Origin: Cronobacter dublinensis subsp. dublinensis LMG 23823
Lineage (GTDB): Bacteria > Pseudomonadota > Gammaproteobacteria > Enterobacterales > Enterobacteriaceae
Assembly (NCBI RefSeq): GCF_001277235.1
Contig: NZ_CP012266.1
Coordinates: 3,410,001-3,474,000, forward strand
Length of the DNA: 64,000 nt
Direction: 5' to 3'
A program made the translations under genes and the position numbers. Below, piece after piece: positions 8,832 through 17,396 of the stretch (position 1 is its first letter; each line of letters opens with the position of its first letter). The notes under the pieces are model-generated. The model made no database searches and was not told where the DNA came from. It worked only from the letters and a program-made list of their open reading frames with translations.

Positions 8832-9391
8832 AACAGCATATTCTTACCATCTGAACGGCTTAACCTTTCGGATGATTCCTGGAAAATGGAAATCAGCAGT
8901 GCAATGTTTAATGAACATTTTTTCAGTTCTGCCGGAGGTGGAAGTTACTGTACATGCCCTGCCGCGTCTGGCTTTTCTCTATATAACGTGCCGTCTGCCA
9001 TTGCGGCCGAAGCTCCCTTCCTCTGACGTAAAATCAAAAAAATCCAATTAAAACATGCGCATGAATTTTCAGGCAGATCCATCAGCGATCCAAAAAAATG
9101 AAAAACACTGAAATTATTTTCAATCATTTCAGTTTCGCTTTTCTGGCAATGCGCCAGCGCTGGCGCGGTCTGACCATGTCGTTTGTAAAAAAACAAAACT
9201 GAAAAAATTTTGCGATCCAAAACTTGCAGGCGGGTGCGGTGTAGTGCCGTTTTTGTCTGCGAACGTTTTTTTTGTGGGGCTATGGCTGCGTCAGCGCAAC
9301 GAGGCGGGCGGGATCTATTTCAGGGGTGGCGGTGCGTGGTTTACGCGCTGCGGGCGCTGTGCGGCGTTCTGGATCGGTTAATGTCGGGCAT
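8832..9391. other. Gene-poor stretch in the cargo region
   Basis: About 560 bases where no frame gives a convincing protein on either strand. The left half is AT-rich with A/T homopolymers and the right half (after about 9225) is GC-rich, so composition shifts sharply within it. It may hold the promoter of the pair to the left and the remains of earlier cargo. No RNA gene was recognised. Confidence 0.4.
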
Positions 9392-9415
9392 AAAAAAACC
9401 CGCACACTGGCGGGC
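9392..9415 (-). terminator. Rho-independent terminator of the yfbU-like gene
   Basis: On the minus strand, directly after the stop codon at 9423, a CCCGC/GCGGG stem is followed by seven T. It would end the transcript of the yfbU-like gene. Confidence 0.75.
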
Positions 9416-9422
9416 CTGTAAC

Positions 9423-9971
9423 TTATTGGGACTGTCTTGCATTAAGTATCTTAACCAACTCATCAAGATTAAGATTCCGGTCCGGATAGTTTTTAAGCCA
9501 TGCCTCGAAAATTACATACATACGCTGATAAATGGGCATACGTGGCGACGGTGAGTAGAAGCTACGCCCAGCGAACCGTTCATATACACCTAACTCATTG
9601 GAAAGAAAACTCGCAATACTCTGTAACCGGGCCTCATTATTTCCATCAAATCCGCTAAAGACAGGGTTTCTACCATACGGGGCCGCTTTTTCCTCAAGTA
9701 TCTGTCGTTCACTGGCGTCTAAAGCCGCTACGCCTTCCTCAATAAAGGACCACATTTCAAGTATATTGCTGACCTCTTTAACTTCGTCAGGTATTTCTCT
9801 GTCATTAAACCCAAGATAGCTTCCATATTTCCACGTAATAGCCCACTCGTTTCCGGTATCTATGGCATTACTTATCAGTGTTGAGTCAATACCCTCTTCA
9901 TATAATTTTAATGAGCGATGTATCTCAGTCAGCAATGTCAAAGACACCTTTTCGGCATCGGTCAGTTTCAT
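9423..9971 (-). CDS. YfbU-family protein carried by the prophage
   Basis: 182 residues from the ATG at 9971, chosen for a strong AAGGAG 7 bases upstream. The C-terminal half matches the YfbU pattern as I know it from E. coli: a helix ending in LEMW, then FxGFDGNNEAR, a region ending with FAG, and a PMPIYQRM-like motif with a trailing helix. E. coli YfbU is about 164 residues; this one has a divergent N-terminus. The biochemical role of the family is not established. It lies between the late operon end and its own terminator, so it is probably expressed separately as cargo. Confidence 0.7.
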   Translation of the reverse strand: MKLTDAEKVSLTLLTEIHRSLKLYEEGIDSTLISNAIDTGNEWAITWKYGSYLGFNDREIPDEVKEVSNILEMWSFIEEGVAALDASERQILEEKAAPYGRNPVFSGFDGNNEARLQSIASFLSNELGVYERFAGRSFYSPSPRMPIYQRMYVIFEAWLKNYPDRNLNLDELVKILNARQSQ

Positions 9972-10081
9972 AGGGATCTCCTTAACGATACCTGAACGCA
10001 TTAGATTTGCTTAAAACTTAGACTACTCAGTGTAGCACCGACGCTCTGTTACACCTCTTTGAGCAGGCAGATGTTCACAAA

Positions 10082-11782
10082 TCAGGCAATTATATTTTCA
10101 TACCGGCTGCGGGTCTGTGCCGCCTCCGCCGCCGTCTGGCTGAACGCGGCGGCAGTGGTCGGCCCGCCGGTGCCAGGGTGTGAATGGCTGGCGCACTGGC
10201 TGGCCAGCTGTGCCAGCAGGTCTATGGTATCCAGCATCATCTGCAGCGTGTTAACGCCTTCGCTGCCGATGTGTACCGTTGGCCCCATGATTTGCTGGCC
10301 GCCCGCGGCGATGCTTTTACGCAGCTGCGCGATTTTCTCGGTAAGTGCGCCATCGGTCTGCGTCTCGATGCCGCCCTTCACGTGCGTTTTCTGCTGGCCG
10401 TCAATTTCAGCTTCGGCATCGCCTTCCACGCGGGCCAGAAATTTGCCGCTGGCCGCGATGGCGTAATCGCCGGTGGCCACGTGCTGAACGGCTCCGGCCA
10501 ACAGGCTGACGGTACCCAGTACCGTGGTTTTATCCGTGGCTTTTACCGTGGTTTCACGGCTGACCAGCTCGCGGCGCTCCCGGTCTGCGGTCACTTCGCG
10601 GCTCATTGATGTTTCACTGATGGTCTGGTCAGTTTTCCGCACCCAGTCACCGGCCTGCGTGACACGCTGGGAAACTTCCTCCCGCTGCTGTTGCAGCTGC
10701 TCACCCGGCTTTACGTCCGGCAGGCTTGTGCCATCCGGCACGGTCTGACGTACAAACGGCTTATCCGCGCGCCCGCCGGTAAAGCCCACCTCTACCAGCG
10801 TGCCTTCGGGCGGAAACTGGAACATCCCCGAATCATTACCGGCCATCGGCACCGGCAGCGGCACGGCGGAATACACCGGCGTGTTACCGTCCGGCTTACC
10901 GTCTGCGTCAAGCAGCTGCACGTCAACGGCGTAGCGCGGGCGGAACGGATCGGAAAAATTCCCGCTGCTCACCGGCTCGCTGTGCGCCACCACCCGCGCG
11001 AATTTCGGCAGATGCAGCCCGGATGCCAGCTCTGGATAATGCGCCTCAATCTGGCGCTGCGCCGGGGTTTTCTGTAGCGGCCTGCCGGTTTTCCTGTCGC
11101 GCGGCGTCCACGTGATGGTCATGCTGTCGCCGGACAGATTAACTTTCGTCACCCGCTGGCCGTTCACTTCCGCACCGGGGCGCAGGGTCTGCACCAGGGG
11201 AATGGTCATGCTGTTGCCACCGGCAGCGCCCTGGTTAAAGTCTGCCGGAATTTCAACGGGCCGCCCGGCAAACAGCGCCTTTTCCGCGCCGCCCAGATAC
11301 AAAGAGCCATCCGGCAGTTGATACCAGACGTAATCATTCACGCCAAAAGCGCGGCCCAGATTATCCAGCAGCTGGAACCCGCTGCCGGAATGGGTGAAAT
11401 GCGGGATCGGCGTGTCGCGGTAGGCGGCATCCGGCACCGTTACCGTAATGCCGCTGTGCTCCGTCATCCAGCTGGCGATTTCTTTCAGCGTGGGATGCTG
11501 GAACGAACAGGGCCAGCTGCGTTCGAACACGCCGACCAGCTCGCGCACAAAGAGGCGCTGGAAGCCCTTTTCGGCGGGCTGCGAGCGCTCCACGTAGCCG
11601 GTAAACCAGCGCAGCAATAAATCGCTGTAACCCACATCAAGCCGCACCAGTTTTCCGGTGTAGTCCGTGTCGGTTTCCGCTGTGATAAACCCCCGCCCGC
11701 AGCTGTTCAGCTCAAGCGTCATATTCACATCAACCAGATGCACCTCATCCGTGGACAGGTACAGACGTTTAACAGGCTTCAT
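10082..11782 (-). CDS. Baseplate hub-spike protein (gpD/gpV-like, VgrG-like layout)
   Basis: 566 residues. Residues 1-200 resemble the gpD/gp27-type hub fold. About residues 270-370 form an OB-fold-like domain with motifs such as GTLVEVGFTGGRADKPFV, typical of gp5/gpV/VgrG spikes. The following region is repetitive and polar, suggesting a beta-helical needle, and the tail has an HSHPGTGGPT motif as in Mu-type spikes. It therefore seems to combine in one chain what P2 splits between gpD and gpV. It is the last gene of the late tail operon, two bases after the preceding gene. Domain limits are estimated by eye. Confidence 0.65.
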   Translation of the reverse strand: MKPVKRLYLSTDEVHLVDVNMTLELNSCGRGFITAETDTDYTGKLVRLDVGYSDLLLRWFTGYVERSQPAEKGFQRLFVRELVGVFERSWPCSFQHPTLKEIASWMTEHSGITVTVPDAAYRDTPIPHFTHSGSGFQLLDNLGRAFGVNDYVWYQLPDGSLYLGGAEKALFAGRPVEIPADFNQGAAGGNSMTIPLVQTLRPGAEVNGQRVTKVNLSGDSMTITWTPRDRKTGRPLQKTPAQRQIEAHYPELASGLHLPKFARVVAHSEPVSSGNFSDPFRPRYAVDVQLLDADGKPDGNTPVYSAVPLPVPMAGNDSGMFQFPPEGTLVEVGFTGGRADKPFVRQTVPDGTSLPDVKPGEQLQQQREEVSQRVTQAGDWVRKTDQTISETSMSREVTADRERRELVSRETTVKATDKTTVLGTVSLLAGAVQHVATGDYAIAASGKFLARVEGDAEAEIDGQQKTHVKGGIETQTDGALTEKIAQLRKSIAAGGQQIMGPTVHIGSEGVNTLQMMLDTIDLLAQLASQCASHSHPGTGGPTTAAAFSQTAAEAAQTRSRYENIIA

Positions 11783-11784
11783 CG

Positions 11785-12333
11785 TTACCCCAGCGCATCA
11801 TTGACAGGTTTAAGCACCTTACTTTCAAACCATGACAGCGTTTCCGCATCCTCTCCGGCGCTGGCCTGGCTGGCTGCGCCGCCACCGGCGCCAGCCTTCT
11901 GCGTTTTGCTGGCCGTTCTGGACGCCGCCCGCGCTTCACGTTTTTCCTGAACGCTAAGATGTTCGGTCAGAGTGAACGTGACCAGCCAGCTCATGCGGCC
12001 ATCCTGCGGCGGCGCGTCCACTGTGCCGGTAAACGTGGCTTCTCGCAGATTAACGGCGCGAGCCACCTCATTGGCCACGCGGTAAACCTGCCGCTTGCCG
12101 CCCGCATCCGTGGCGTTCGCCAGGGCGAAAATGCGTGACAGCGTGCTGATTTGCTTAAACGGCACTTCGCCCACCACGCGCAGCTCTTTGCCTTTTGCGC
12201 CCTGCTCGGCTTTTGTGGTGGCGCTGGTCTGCCCGCTCTGGTCTTTGTCCTGAAACTGCTGGCTGACCGTCACGCGCATGTTTTTAAGCGGTATGGCTTC
12301 GCCGTTAAGCGCCAGCATGATCGTTGATGTCAT
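11785..12333 (-). CDS. Baseplate complex protein
   Basis: 182 residues with a conserved-looking N-terminal domain (about 1-135) containing SQQFQDKDQSGQTSATT, and an Ala/Gly/Lys-rich C-terminal segment. I recall similar proteins annotated as baseplate complex proteins in P2-like phages with this gene order; no catalytic motif is visible. The start overlaps the previous gene by 29 bases and the stop is two bases before the hub gene, indicating a tight operon. It may connect hub and tube. Confidence 0.55.
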   Translation of the reverse strand: MTSTIMLALNGEAIPLKNMRVTVSQQFQDKDQSGQTSATTKAEQGAKGKELRVVGEVPFKQISTLSRIFALANATDAGGKRQVYRVANEVARAVNLREATFTGTVDAPPQDGRMSWLVTFTLTEHLSVQEKREARAASRTASKTQKAGAGGGAASQASAGEDAETLSWFESKVLKPVNDALG

Positions 12334-13030
12334 GGATCATTCCCTTAATTCCGTCGAGATTGTCACCGGCCAGCATGATGGCCGCGCTGTGTACGGCAAA
12401 AGGCTGCGGTATATCCTGCATGAGCGTGCGCGTGCGCGTCGCCGCGTCACCCTTCGCCGTAAAAACCCAGGCGCGGGCGCTCTTGCCGGTTAACTGTTTG
12501 AGCCCGTCAGCCAGCTGTGAAAGCAGCCCGGCGCGCTCGGCGGCGAACCCGGCAAGCGCGGCTTTCATTCCGGCCATATCAACACCGGCGCTGGCCTGTG
12601 CCTGGGCGCTGGCCACGGCTCTGGCGTTCATTACCGCCCGGCTTGTTGGCACAGAAAGCGGCAGCGCAGCGGGAAGGCCGCCGCCACTGCGCGCAGGCAG
12701 CTGCATCCGTACCGTGGCAAGCTCCGCCGCCGAACGCGCCAGGCGGCTCACCTGCGTAAAAGCGGGCGCCGGAAAAACCTCTGTCAGCGCATCGAGACGC
12801 TGAATAAAATCATCCTGCGTCTGGCCGGTAATGAGAAAAATCACCACATCCTGCACATCCGCCGCACTCGCCAGCCTTCCGGCCAGATACGCCACGGCAT
12901 TGGCCGGACTCAGATAAGCCCCGTTTTCGGTCTGCTGGCCAACCCCGTAAATCCACGGATGCGCCGGAACGATGGCGCAGTCCAGCGCGGAAAACGCATC
13001 AGAGAACGCCAGTTTTGCTTCACGCCACAT
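12305..13030 (-). CDS. Phage tail-module protein of unknown role
   Basis: 241 residues from the ATG at 13030, with GGAGG about 9 bases upstream; a longer start would run into the upstream gene. The protein is Ala-rich with helical middle and C-terminal parts and no recognisable motif. It sits between the tail fibre assembly gene and the baseplate complex gene and overlaps both, so it is probably a minor tail or baseplate assembly factor. A circularisation-type (Mu gpN-like) role is possible by position only. Confidence 0.5.
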   Translation of the reverse strand: MWREAKLAFSDAFSALDCAIVPAHPWIYGVGQQTENGAYLSPANAVAYLAGRLASAADVQDVVIFLITGQTQDDFIQRLDALTEVFPAPAFTQVSRLARSAAELATVRMQLPARSGGGLPAALPLSVPTSRAVMNARAVASAQAQASAGVDMAGMKAALAGFAAERAGLLSQLADGLKQLTGKSARAWVFTAKGDAATRTRTLMQDIPQPFAVHSAAIMLAGDNLDGIKGMIHDINDHAGA

Positions 13031-13451
13031 CGCCAGGCGCCTCCGGCCATGTGATATCCGGCGCGGCGCTGGCATCAATGCGGTTAAGCAGCACGCGGTA
13101 CTGTAGCCACTCAGTTAACCGCATCTTTTCTTCATCGGTTGCCAGGCCCAGAGTTACTGCATCCTGAAGCGGGGCAATCGCATCGCCTGCCGCTCTCATC
13201 AGCGCGGTCTTTTTACTGGCGGCCAGCGCGTTCAGCGTTTCCTGGTCGGGCGGTGGCGGATCGGCAAGTACCGGCTGGCCATATTCGTTTGACGTGATAA
13301 CTTTGCCTCCGGTCTGGGATTCCAGAAGGTACTGATACCAGCTTATTGATACCTCCCGCGCATCATCAGGCCAGCACTGTTGTTGCTCATAATCGGCCCG
13401 CATCTGCTCAGGATAAAAGCCGTTAGTTGTGGCACTAAAATATACTTTCAT
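13020..13451 (-). CDS. Tail fibre assembly protein (gpG/Tfa-like)
   Basis: 143 residues. The N-terminus MKVYFSATTNGFYPEQM and the C-terminal pattern with TEWLQYRVLLNRID and a final WPEAP are typical of caudoviral tail fibre assembly chaperones (P2 gpG, lambda Tfa). It follows the tail fibre gene by one base. Such proteins help the fibre trimerise and sometimes stay bound at the tip. The stop overlaps the next gene by 11 bases. Confidence 0.88.
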   Translation of the reverse strand: MKVYFSATTNGFYPEQMRADYEQQQCWPDDAREVSISWYQYLLESQTGGKVITSNEYGQPVLADPPPPDQETLNALAASKKTALMRAAGDAIAPLQDAVTLGLATDEEKMRLTEWLQYRVLLNRIDASAAPDITWPEAPGDVA

Positions 13452-13452
13452 C

Positions 13453-15300
13453 TCATCGTCCTATAGCCATCCAGCCCACGGTATTACGCTGCGAAGCGAC
13501 AATCACAAACCCTGTGGTGGATGTGCTCGACGCCCCCACATCGCCATAACTGCCGCTGTTAACGTTCAGAGACAGCGACGGAACAATACTGAATGCCACC
13601 GGGAACGTGACGCCCTGCCCGCTGGTCATTACGGTGACCTTGCCATACTGGATAAGCATCCCCGTATTGGTATCCCTGAACCACCCGTTCGCCCCAAGTG
13701 AGGCGGTGTTGATTTTCTGAAAGCGCGCATCAGATTCCGCTTTCGTGTAAGCCTGCCCCGCCGGGGTGTAACTGCCTTTGGGCTGGTAGCGCGCGTCACC
13801 CTCTGCTTTGGTATATGCCCCCACGTTCGCGGCAGGGATGGCGATATCTGCCGTACCGTCAAACGCCACACCGGCAATTTTGCGCGCGGTGGCCAGCCTG
13901 CTGGCCGCAACGGCAGTACCACCCGCCGGCAGGGCACCCACATCCGCCGCCGTGGGCCTGTTGGCTTCGTCGTACTGCTGCGCCCAGGCTGACCAGGTAC
14001 CGTTAAACGCCGTGCGGATGTACGCACGGGAATTGTTGTAAATACGGTAAATCTGCGTAATACCGGCGTGCTTATAGACCTCAAGCGAACCCGCGACCGG
14101 CTCCGGGTAATTCTTTCCGTTAGCCGCCTGCGAATTAGCAAGCTGGTAATACAGCCCCGGCACGGTGTATGCGTTCAGGTCTGCCGCACTGCCGATGCTT
14201 ACCGACTGCCCGTTAAAAATATCCTGCGCGGTGATGCTGATATCTTCGCTCAGGGCGCGACCGTTAACCTTGCGTCCGGACGGCACGCGGCCACTGGCGT
14301 TGTCATTCGCGGCCTTAACCGCTTTCGGCGTGGCGGCTTTATCTTCCGCTTCACTGTCCAGCGCGCTACTCAGTTGCGTGAAGCCCTTCGCGTTTAACGT
14401 CGCATCAGGATGGTTACGCGACTGCTCATGTTTTTTCATGGCATCGCTGGCATCCTGCCCCGCAAGCGAACCTTTCGGGCGCAGGTCAGTAATCACGCCA
14501 CTTGCATCAATACTGGCCAGCGCAAACACGTAATGCTGCACCCCGTTCTGCACGTAATCGGCAAGATTTGCCGCCACGGTCACTTTGCTTTTTACCTGCC
14601 AGGCACTGACCAGCGAACCTTCCCAGCTCACATCAAGCCAGACCTTAACCGGCTTCGTGGTCACTGTGATGTTCTGGCTGGCAGCCAGCTGCGCGCGCAG
14701 CCCCTGCACATAACCGGTGCCAGGCGTCACGAAATACTGTGTACCGGTTTTGCCGACAAGCCAGCCATCGCCCATAAACGCCGCCGCGCCGAATACGTCG
14801 ATGTTTTCCAGGCGCTGGCGCTCATCCATCCCGGCCAGGCGCGCGGTAAAATCAATCTGCCAGGTTTCCGCCGGGGTGTTAATGCCCGTTTCGGCCTGCG
14901 CGCCGTTGTACTCCATCAGAAAAGAGCGCGTGAGCACGTTGCCCTGCTGGCCCGCTTTCGTTTTCAGCTTCTGCTGCACCGGCGCATGAACAATCATTGC
15001 CAGCGTGCCGCTGGCCTTGTTCATCAGGCCAATCCAGTTAAACGAGAAATCGCCCACATCCGCGCCCAGTACCACGGAATGCACCACGGCATTTTCATTC
15101 ACCACACCCTTGCGGCTGACCGCCTGCCGGTGAACAATCTGCGCCGCCGGTGGCAGCGTTTCACTGCGGCTGATCGGCGCATCAGGGTTAAGCCCCGGCA
15201 CGTTTGCAAACACAAATTCATCCAGCAGGATGGCTTCACCCGTCACGCCCTGCTTCGCTTTCCACTGCTCAAAGGCCAGTGTGATTACTGTCTGTGACAT
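13453..15300 (-). CDS. Tail fibre protein (gpH-like)
   Basis: 615 residues from the ATG at 15300, preceded by GGAG; a longer frame exists but would overlap the gpI gene deeply. Residues 1-160 resemble the collar domain that anchors P2-type fibres to the baseplate. The middle is shaft-like, with repeated KAES/D-ARY(F)Q motifs around residues 530-560, and the C-terminal 60 residues probably form the receptor-binding tip. It lies between gpI and the assembly chaperone exactly as in P2. The tip is usually the most variable part and sets host range. Confidence 0.88.
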   Translation of the reverse strand: MSQTVITLAFEQWKAKQGVTGEAILLDEFVFANVPGLNPDAPISRSETLPPAAQIVHRQAVSRKGVVNENAVVHSVVLGADVGDFSFNWIGLMNKASGTLAMIVHAPVQQKLKTKAGQQGNVLTRSFLMEYNGAQAETGINTPAETWQIDFTARLAGMDERQRLENIDVFGAAAFMGDGWLVGKTGTQYFVTPGTGYVQGLRAQLAASQNITVTTKPVKVWLDVSWEGSLVSAWQVKSKVTVAANLADYVQNGVQHYVFALASIDASGVITDLRPKGSLAGQDASDAMKKHEQSRNHPDATLNAKGFTQLSSALDSEAEDKAATPKAVKAANDNASGRVPSGRKVNGRALSEDISITAQDIFNGQSVSIGSAADLNAYTVPGLYYQLANSQAANGKNYPEPVAGSLEVYKHAGITQIYRIYNNSRAYIRTAFNGTWSAWAQQYDEANRPTAADVGALPAGGTAVAASRLATARKIAGVAFDGTADIAIPAANVGAYTKAEGDARYQPKGSYTPAGQAYTKAESDARFQKINTASLGANGWFRDTNTGMLIQYGKVTVMTSGQGVTFPVAFSIVPSLSLNVNSGSYGDVGASSTSTTGFVIVASQRNTVGWMAIGR

Positions 15301-15308
15301 AAAACTCC

Positions 15309-15896
15309 CTATAACGTCGCGCTGAATGTTGCGCCTGCGGCCCCGGCGCCATTCAGCTGCGCCGGATAAACCACGTATTCGCCCTGATCCCATCCGGCCC
15401 GGATGGCCAGACTTTCCGAAGTAATGACTTCAAACTGATAGCGGCGGCAGGTGCGCCCGTACTGGCGGATAATCTGGATCATCAGTTGCGTGTTATCCGC
15501 AATCTGGCCATCCGTGACACGTACCAGAATCACATCCCAGTCGATGCCCGGCTGGCGCTCCTGTAGCTCCACATAACCGATGCCGAGCCGCTCAAAAATA
15601 TTAATAAACCCCTCAACCGAACCGGCATCGCGGGCGTTCACGAAGGCATACGCCACGCGCTTGCGAAACAGCGCCAGCGGCTCACCATCAAAGCGCGTCA
15701 CGTCGCGGTCATAAGCCAGCAGGTTTAACAGCGGTTCGGCGCAGGTCAGCGGATCAAACTGACTCACCGGCCACGTCACCCACCCATAAACCAGCGTCCA
15801 GAATCGCCGCGCAGCACGCAGCAGCGTGGCGGGTTCGCCCTCGCTCATCCAGAAAGGCAGGCGCAGCCCGGCCAGTTTTTTCATAAAGTCAGGCAT
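15309..15896 (-). CDS. Baseplate protein gpI-like
   Basis: 195 residues. Sequence character and position between J and H match the P2 gpI family: an N-terminal helix-rich part with a LLAYDRDVTRFDGEP-type motif and a C-terminal part ending in an Ala/Gly-rich tail. gpI forms part of the baseplate wedge next to gpJ. It overlaps the J gene by 8 bases. Confidence 0.85.
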   Translation of the reverse strand: MPDFMKKLAGLRLPFWMSEGEPATLLRAARRFWTLVYGWVTWPVSQFDPLTCAEPLLNLLAYDRDVTRFDGEPLALFRKRVAYAFVNARDAGSVEGFINIFERLGIGYVELQERQPGIDWDVILVRVTDGQIADNTQLMIQIIRQYGRTCRRYQFEVITSESLAIRAGWDQGEYVVYPAQLNGAGAAGATFSATL

Positions 15897-17073
15897 TCAT
15901 AAGCCTCACGGTCAGCGTATCGAGGCGCGGCACGTTCAGCCCGCTGACGATATCGGTCAGCGAAAAGGCCAGCGAATCAATCGCGGCAAACTGGCGATGC
16001 AGCTCGCGCCCCAGGTTGGAAAACGAGAAACGCGAAAATGGCCATGTTTTCTTCACGTCAAATTCATTGTTCTCCCGAAAAGCGCAGCGGATCAGGTTTT
16101 CGGCCCCGGTGCGCAGCACGCTCTGTTCCTCGTCGGTCAGGTTGGCCAGATTTCTGACATACAGCGTCACCGCCAGGACGTGCCGGGTTTCCGGCATGGC
16201 AAAACACTGCATATCGTCGCCGTGGCCGTGATAGCCCTGCGTGGTGATGTAGTCGTTGACCGCCTCGATAAACGGATCGGAGGTCACACCCGTATCCAGC
16301 AACAGATAGGCGTTTGCCGTTCCCGGCCCGCGCGGTGCCTCATGCTCAAAGAAAATACGGTCAATACTCAGCCCGGCCACGCTGGCAATCATGGAGCGGT
16401 AAACCGCATCCGTGTGGTAATTGCCCACCAGGTTAAACTGGTTACGGCAGCGCTCGCGCAGCTCGTCGTCGCTTTCCTCATCAGCGCCCGGCACTGTCAG
16501 CCAGTCGGCTTCGTTCACGGCATGGCTGATACCATCCACGGCAACCGGCAGGATGCGGTAATACCCCGGCGCGAGGTTATACGCGCCGCCGGTGGCCGTG
16601 GCCTGAACCGGGATCAGTGCGCTGGCCACACCGTTGGGGATGGTAAAATCTGCCGTGGTGGCCAGCTCGTACACGGTGCCGTTAATCCTTTCCGTCTGGA
16701 TAAGCGTTCCTGCTTTTACCGTCACCACGGCCCCGGCGTCAGCCTTATAAAAGCGGATCACGCCCTGCGCCGCCGTGGCGGGTTTTGCCGTGACGTTCAC
16801 CGCCCACGCCAGCAGGCGCAGCATCTGCCCGGACGCCGTGGCCACAAACATATTGGCCAGCACCGTGCCGACCAGCACATCCTTAAGCCACAGCACCGGC
16901 GTGGTCACAATCGCGGTGATAAGCCGCCAGAACGGTGACATGTTCGACGTGTTCGTGATCAGCCCTTCTTCCTGCACAATCCCGTTGAAACGCTCGCGCA
17001 GCGCCTCTTTTGTTACGGGCATTCCGCTGGCTTTCACCACTTCTTCAAAATCCACCTGCGGTTTTTCGGTCAT
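15889..17073 (-). CDS. Baseplate wedge protein gpJ-like
   Basis: 394 residues of the baseplate J family. Visible features are the stretch around residues 100-190 with repeated beta strands (GVIRFYKADAGAVVTVKAGT) and the later ADEESDDELRERCRNQF motif that is typical of gpJ proteins. It forms the wedge around the hub of contractile tails. It overlaps the neighbours by 4 and 8 bases. Confidence 0.92.
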   Translation of the reverse strand: MTEKPQVDFEEVVKASGMPVTKEALRERFNGIVQEEGLITNTSNMSPFWRLITAIVTTPVLWLKDVLVGTVLANMFVATASGQMLRLLAWAVNVTAKPATAAQGVIRFYKADAGAVVTVKAGTLIQTERINGTVYELATTADFTIPNGVASALIPVQATATGGAYNLAPGYYRILPVAVDGISHAVNEADWLTVPGADEESDDELRERCRNQFNLVGNYHTDAVYRSMIASVAGLSIDRIFFEHEAPRGPGTANAYLLLDTGVTSDPFIEAVNDYITTQGYHGHGDDMQCFAMPETRHVLAVTLYVRNLANLTDEEQSVLRTGAENLIRCAFRENNEFDVKKTWPFSRFSFSNLGRELHRQFAAIDSLAFSLTDIVSGLNVPRLDTLTVRLMNA

Positions 17074-17396
17074 AAGTCAGCCCTCACGGATACCGGCCCG
17101 AAATCCCATGTACCGGCAGTGATCCACAGCCGCGTCTGGTTTTCCTCGTTAACCAGCACCGTGCCGGGCTCAATACGCTCATCGCTTTCTATCAGCAGCT
17201 CAAGGCGGGTAAGGATATCGGCGCGCAATGTGGGGCTGCGCTCCGCAACCAGTTCCGTGGCCAGCCCGCTTTCAAGAATGGCGTGAACAATGTCCTGCCC
17301 GATGCTCTGGCTGTTATTACACAGCACCGGCTCATTACCGGGATTCAGGGTAAAATTGCGCCCCTCAATTAATAAATCGATATATAAATCACTCAT
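17070..17396 (-). CDS. Small baseplate protein (gpW/gp25 position; DUF2590-like)
   Basis: 108 residues. The ATG at 17396 overlaps the stop of the tape measure gene (TGATG), favouring coupled translation over an upstream in-frame ATG. The protein resembles the DUF2590 type found in P2-like phages with this gene order. Its position just before J is that of the gp25-like wedge gpW in P2. An equivalent role is inferred from position. Confidence 0.65.
   Translation of the reverse strand: MSDLYIDLLIEGRNFTLNPGNEPVLCNNSQSIGQDIVHAILESGLATELVAERSPTLRADILTRLELLIESDERIEPGTVLVNEENQTRLWITAGTWDFGPVSVRADL

Noticed and set aside
8945..9554. Two overlapping frames (8945-9220 minus, 9210-9554 plus)
   Set aside because: Unnatural composition, and the plus-strand frame runs through a terminator and the yfbU-like gene on the other strand.
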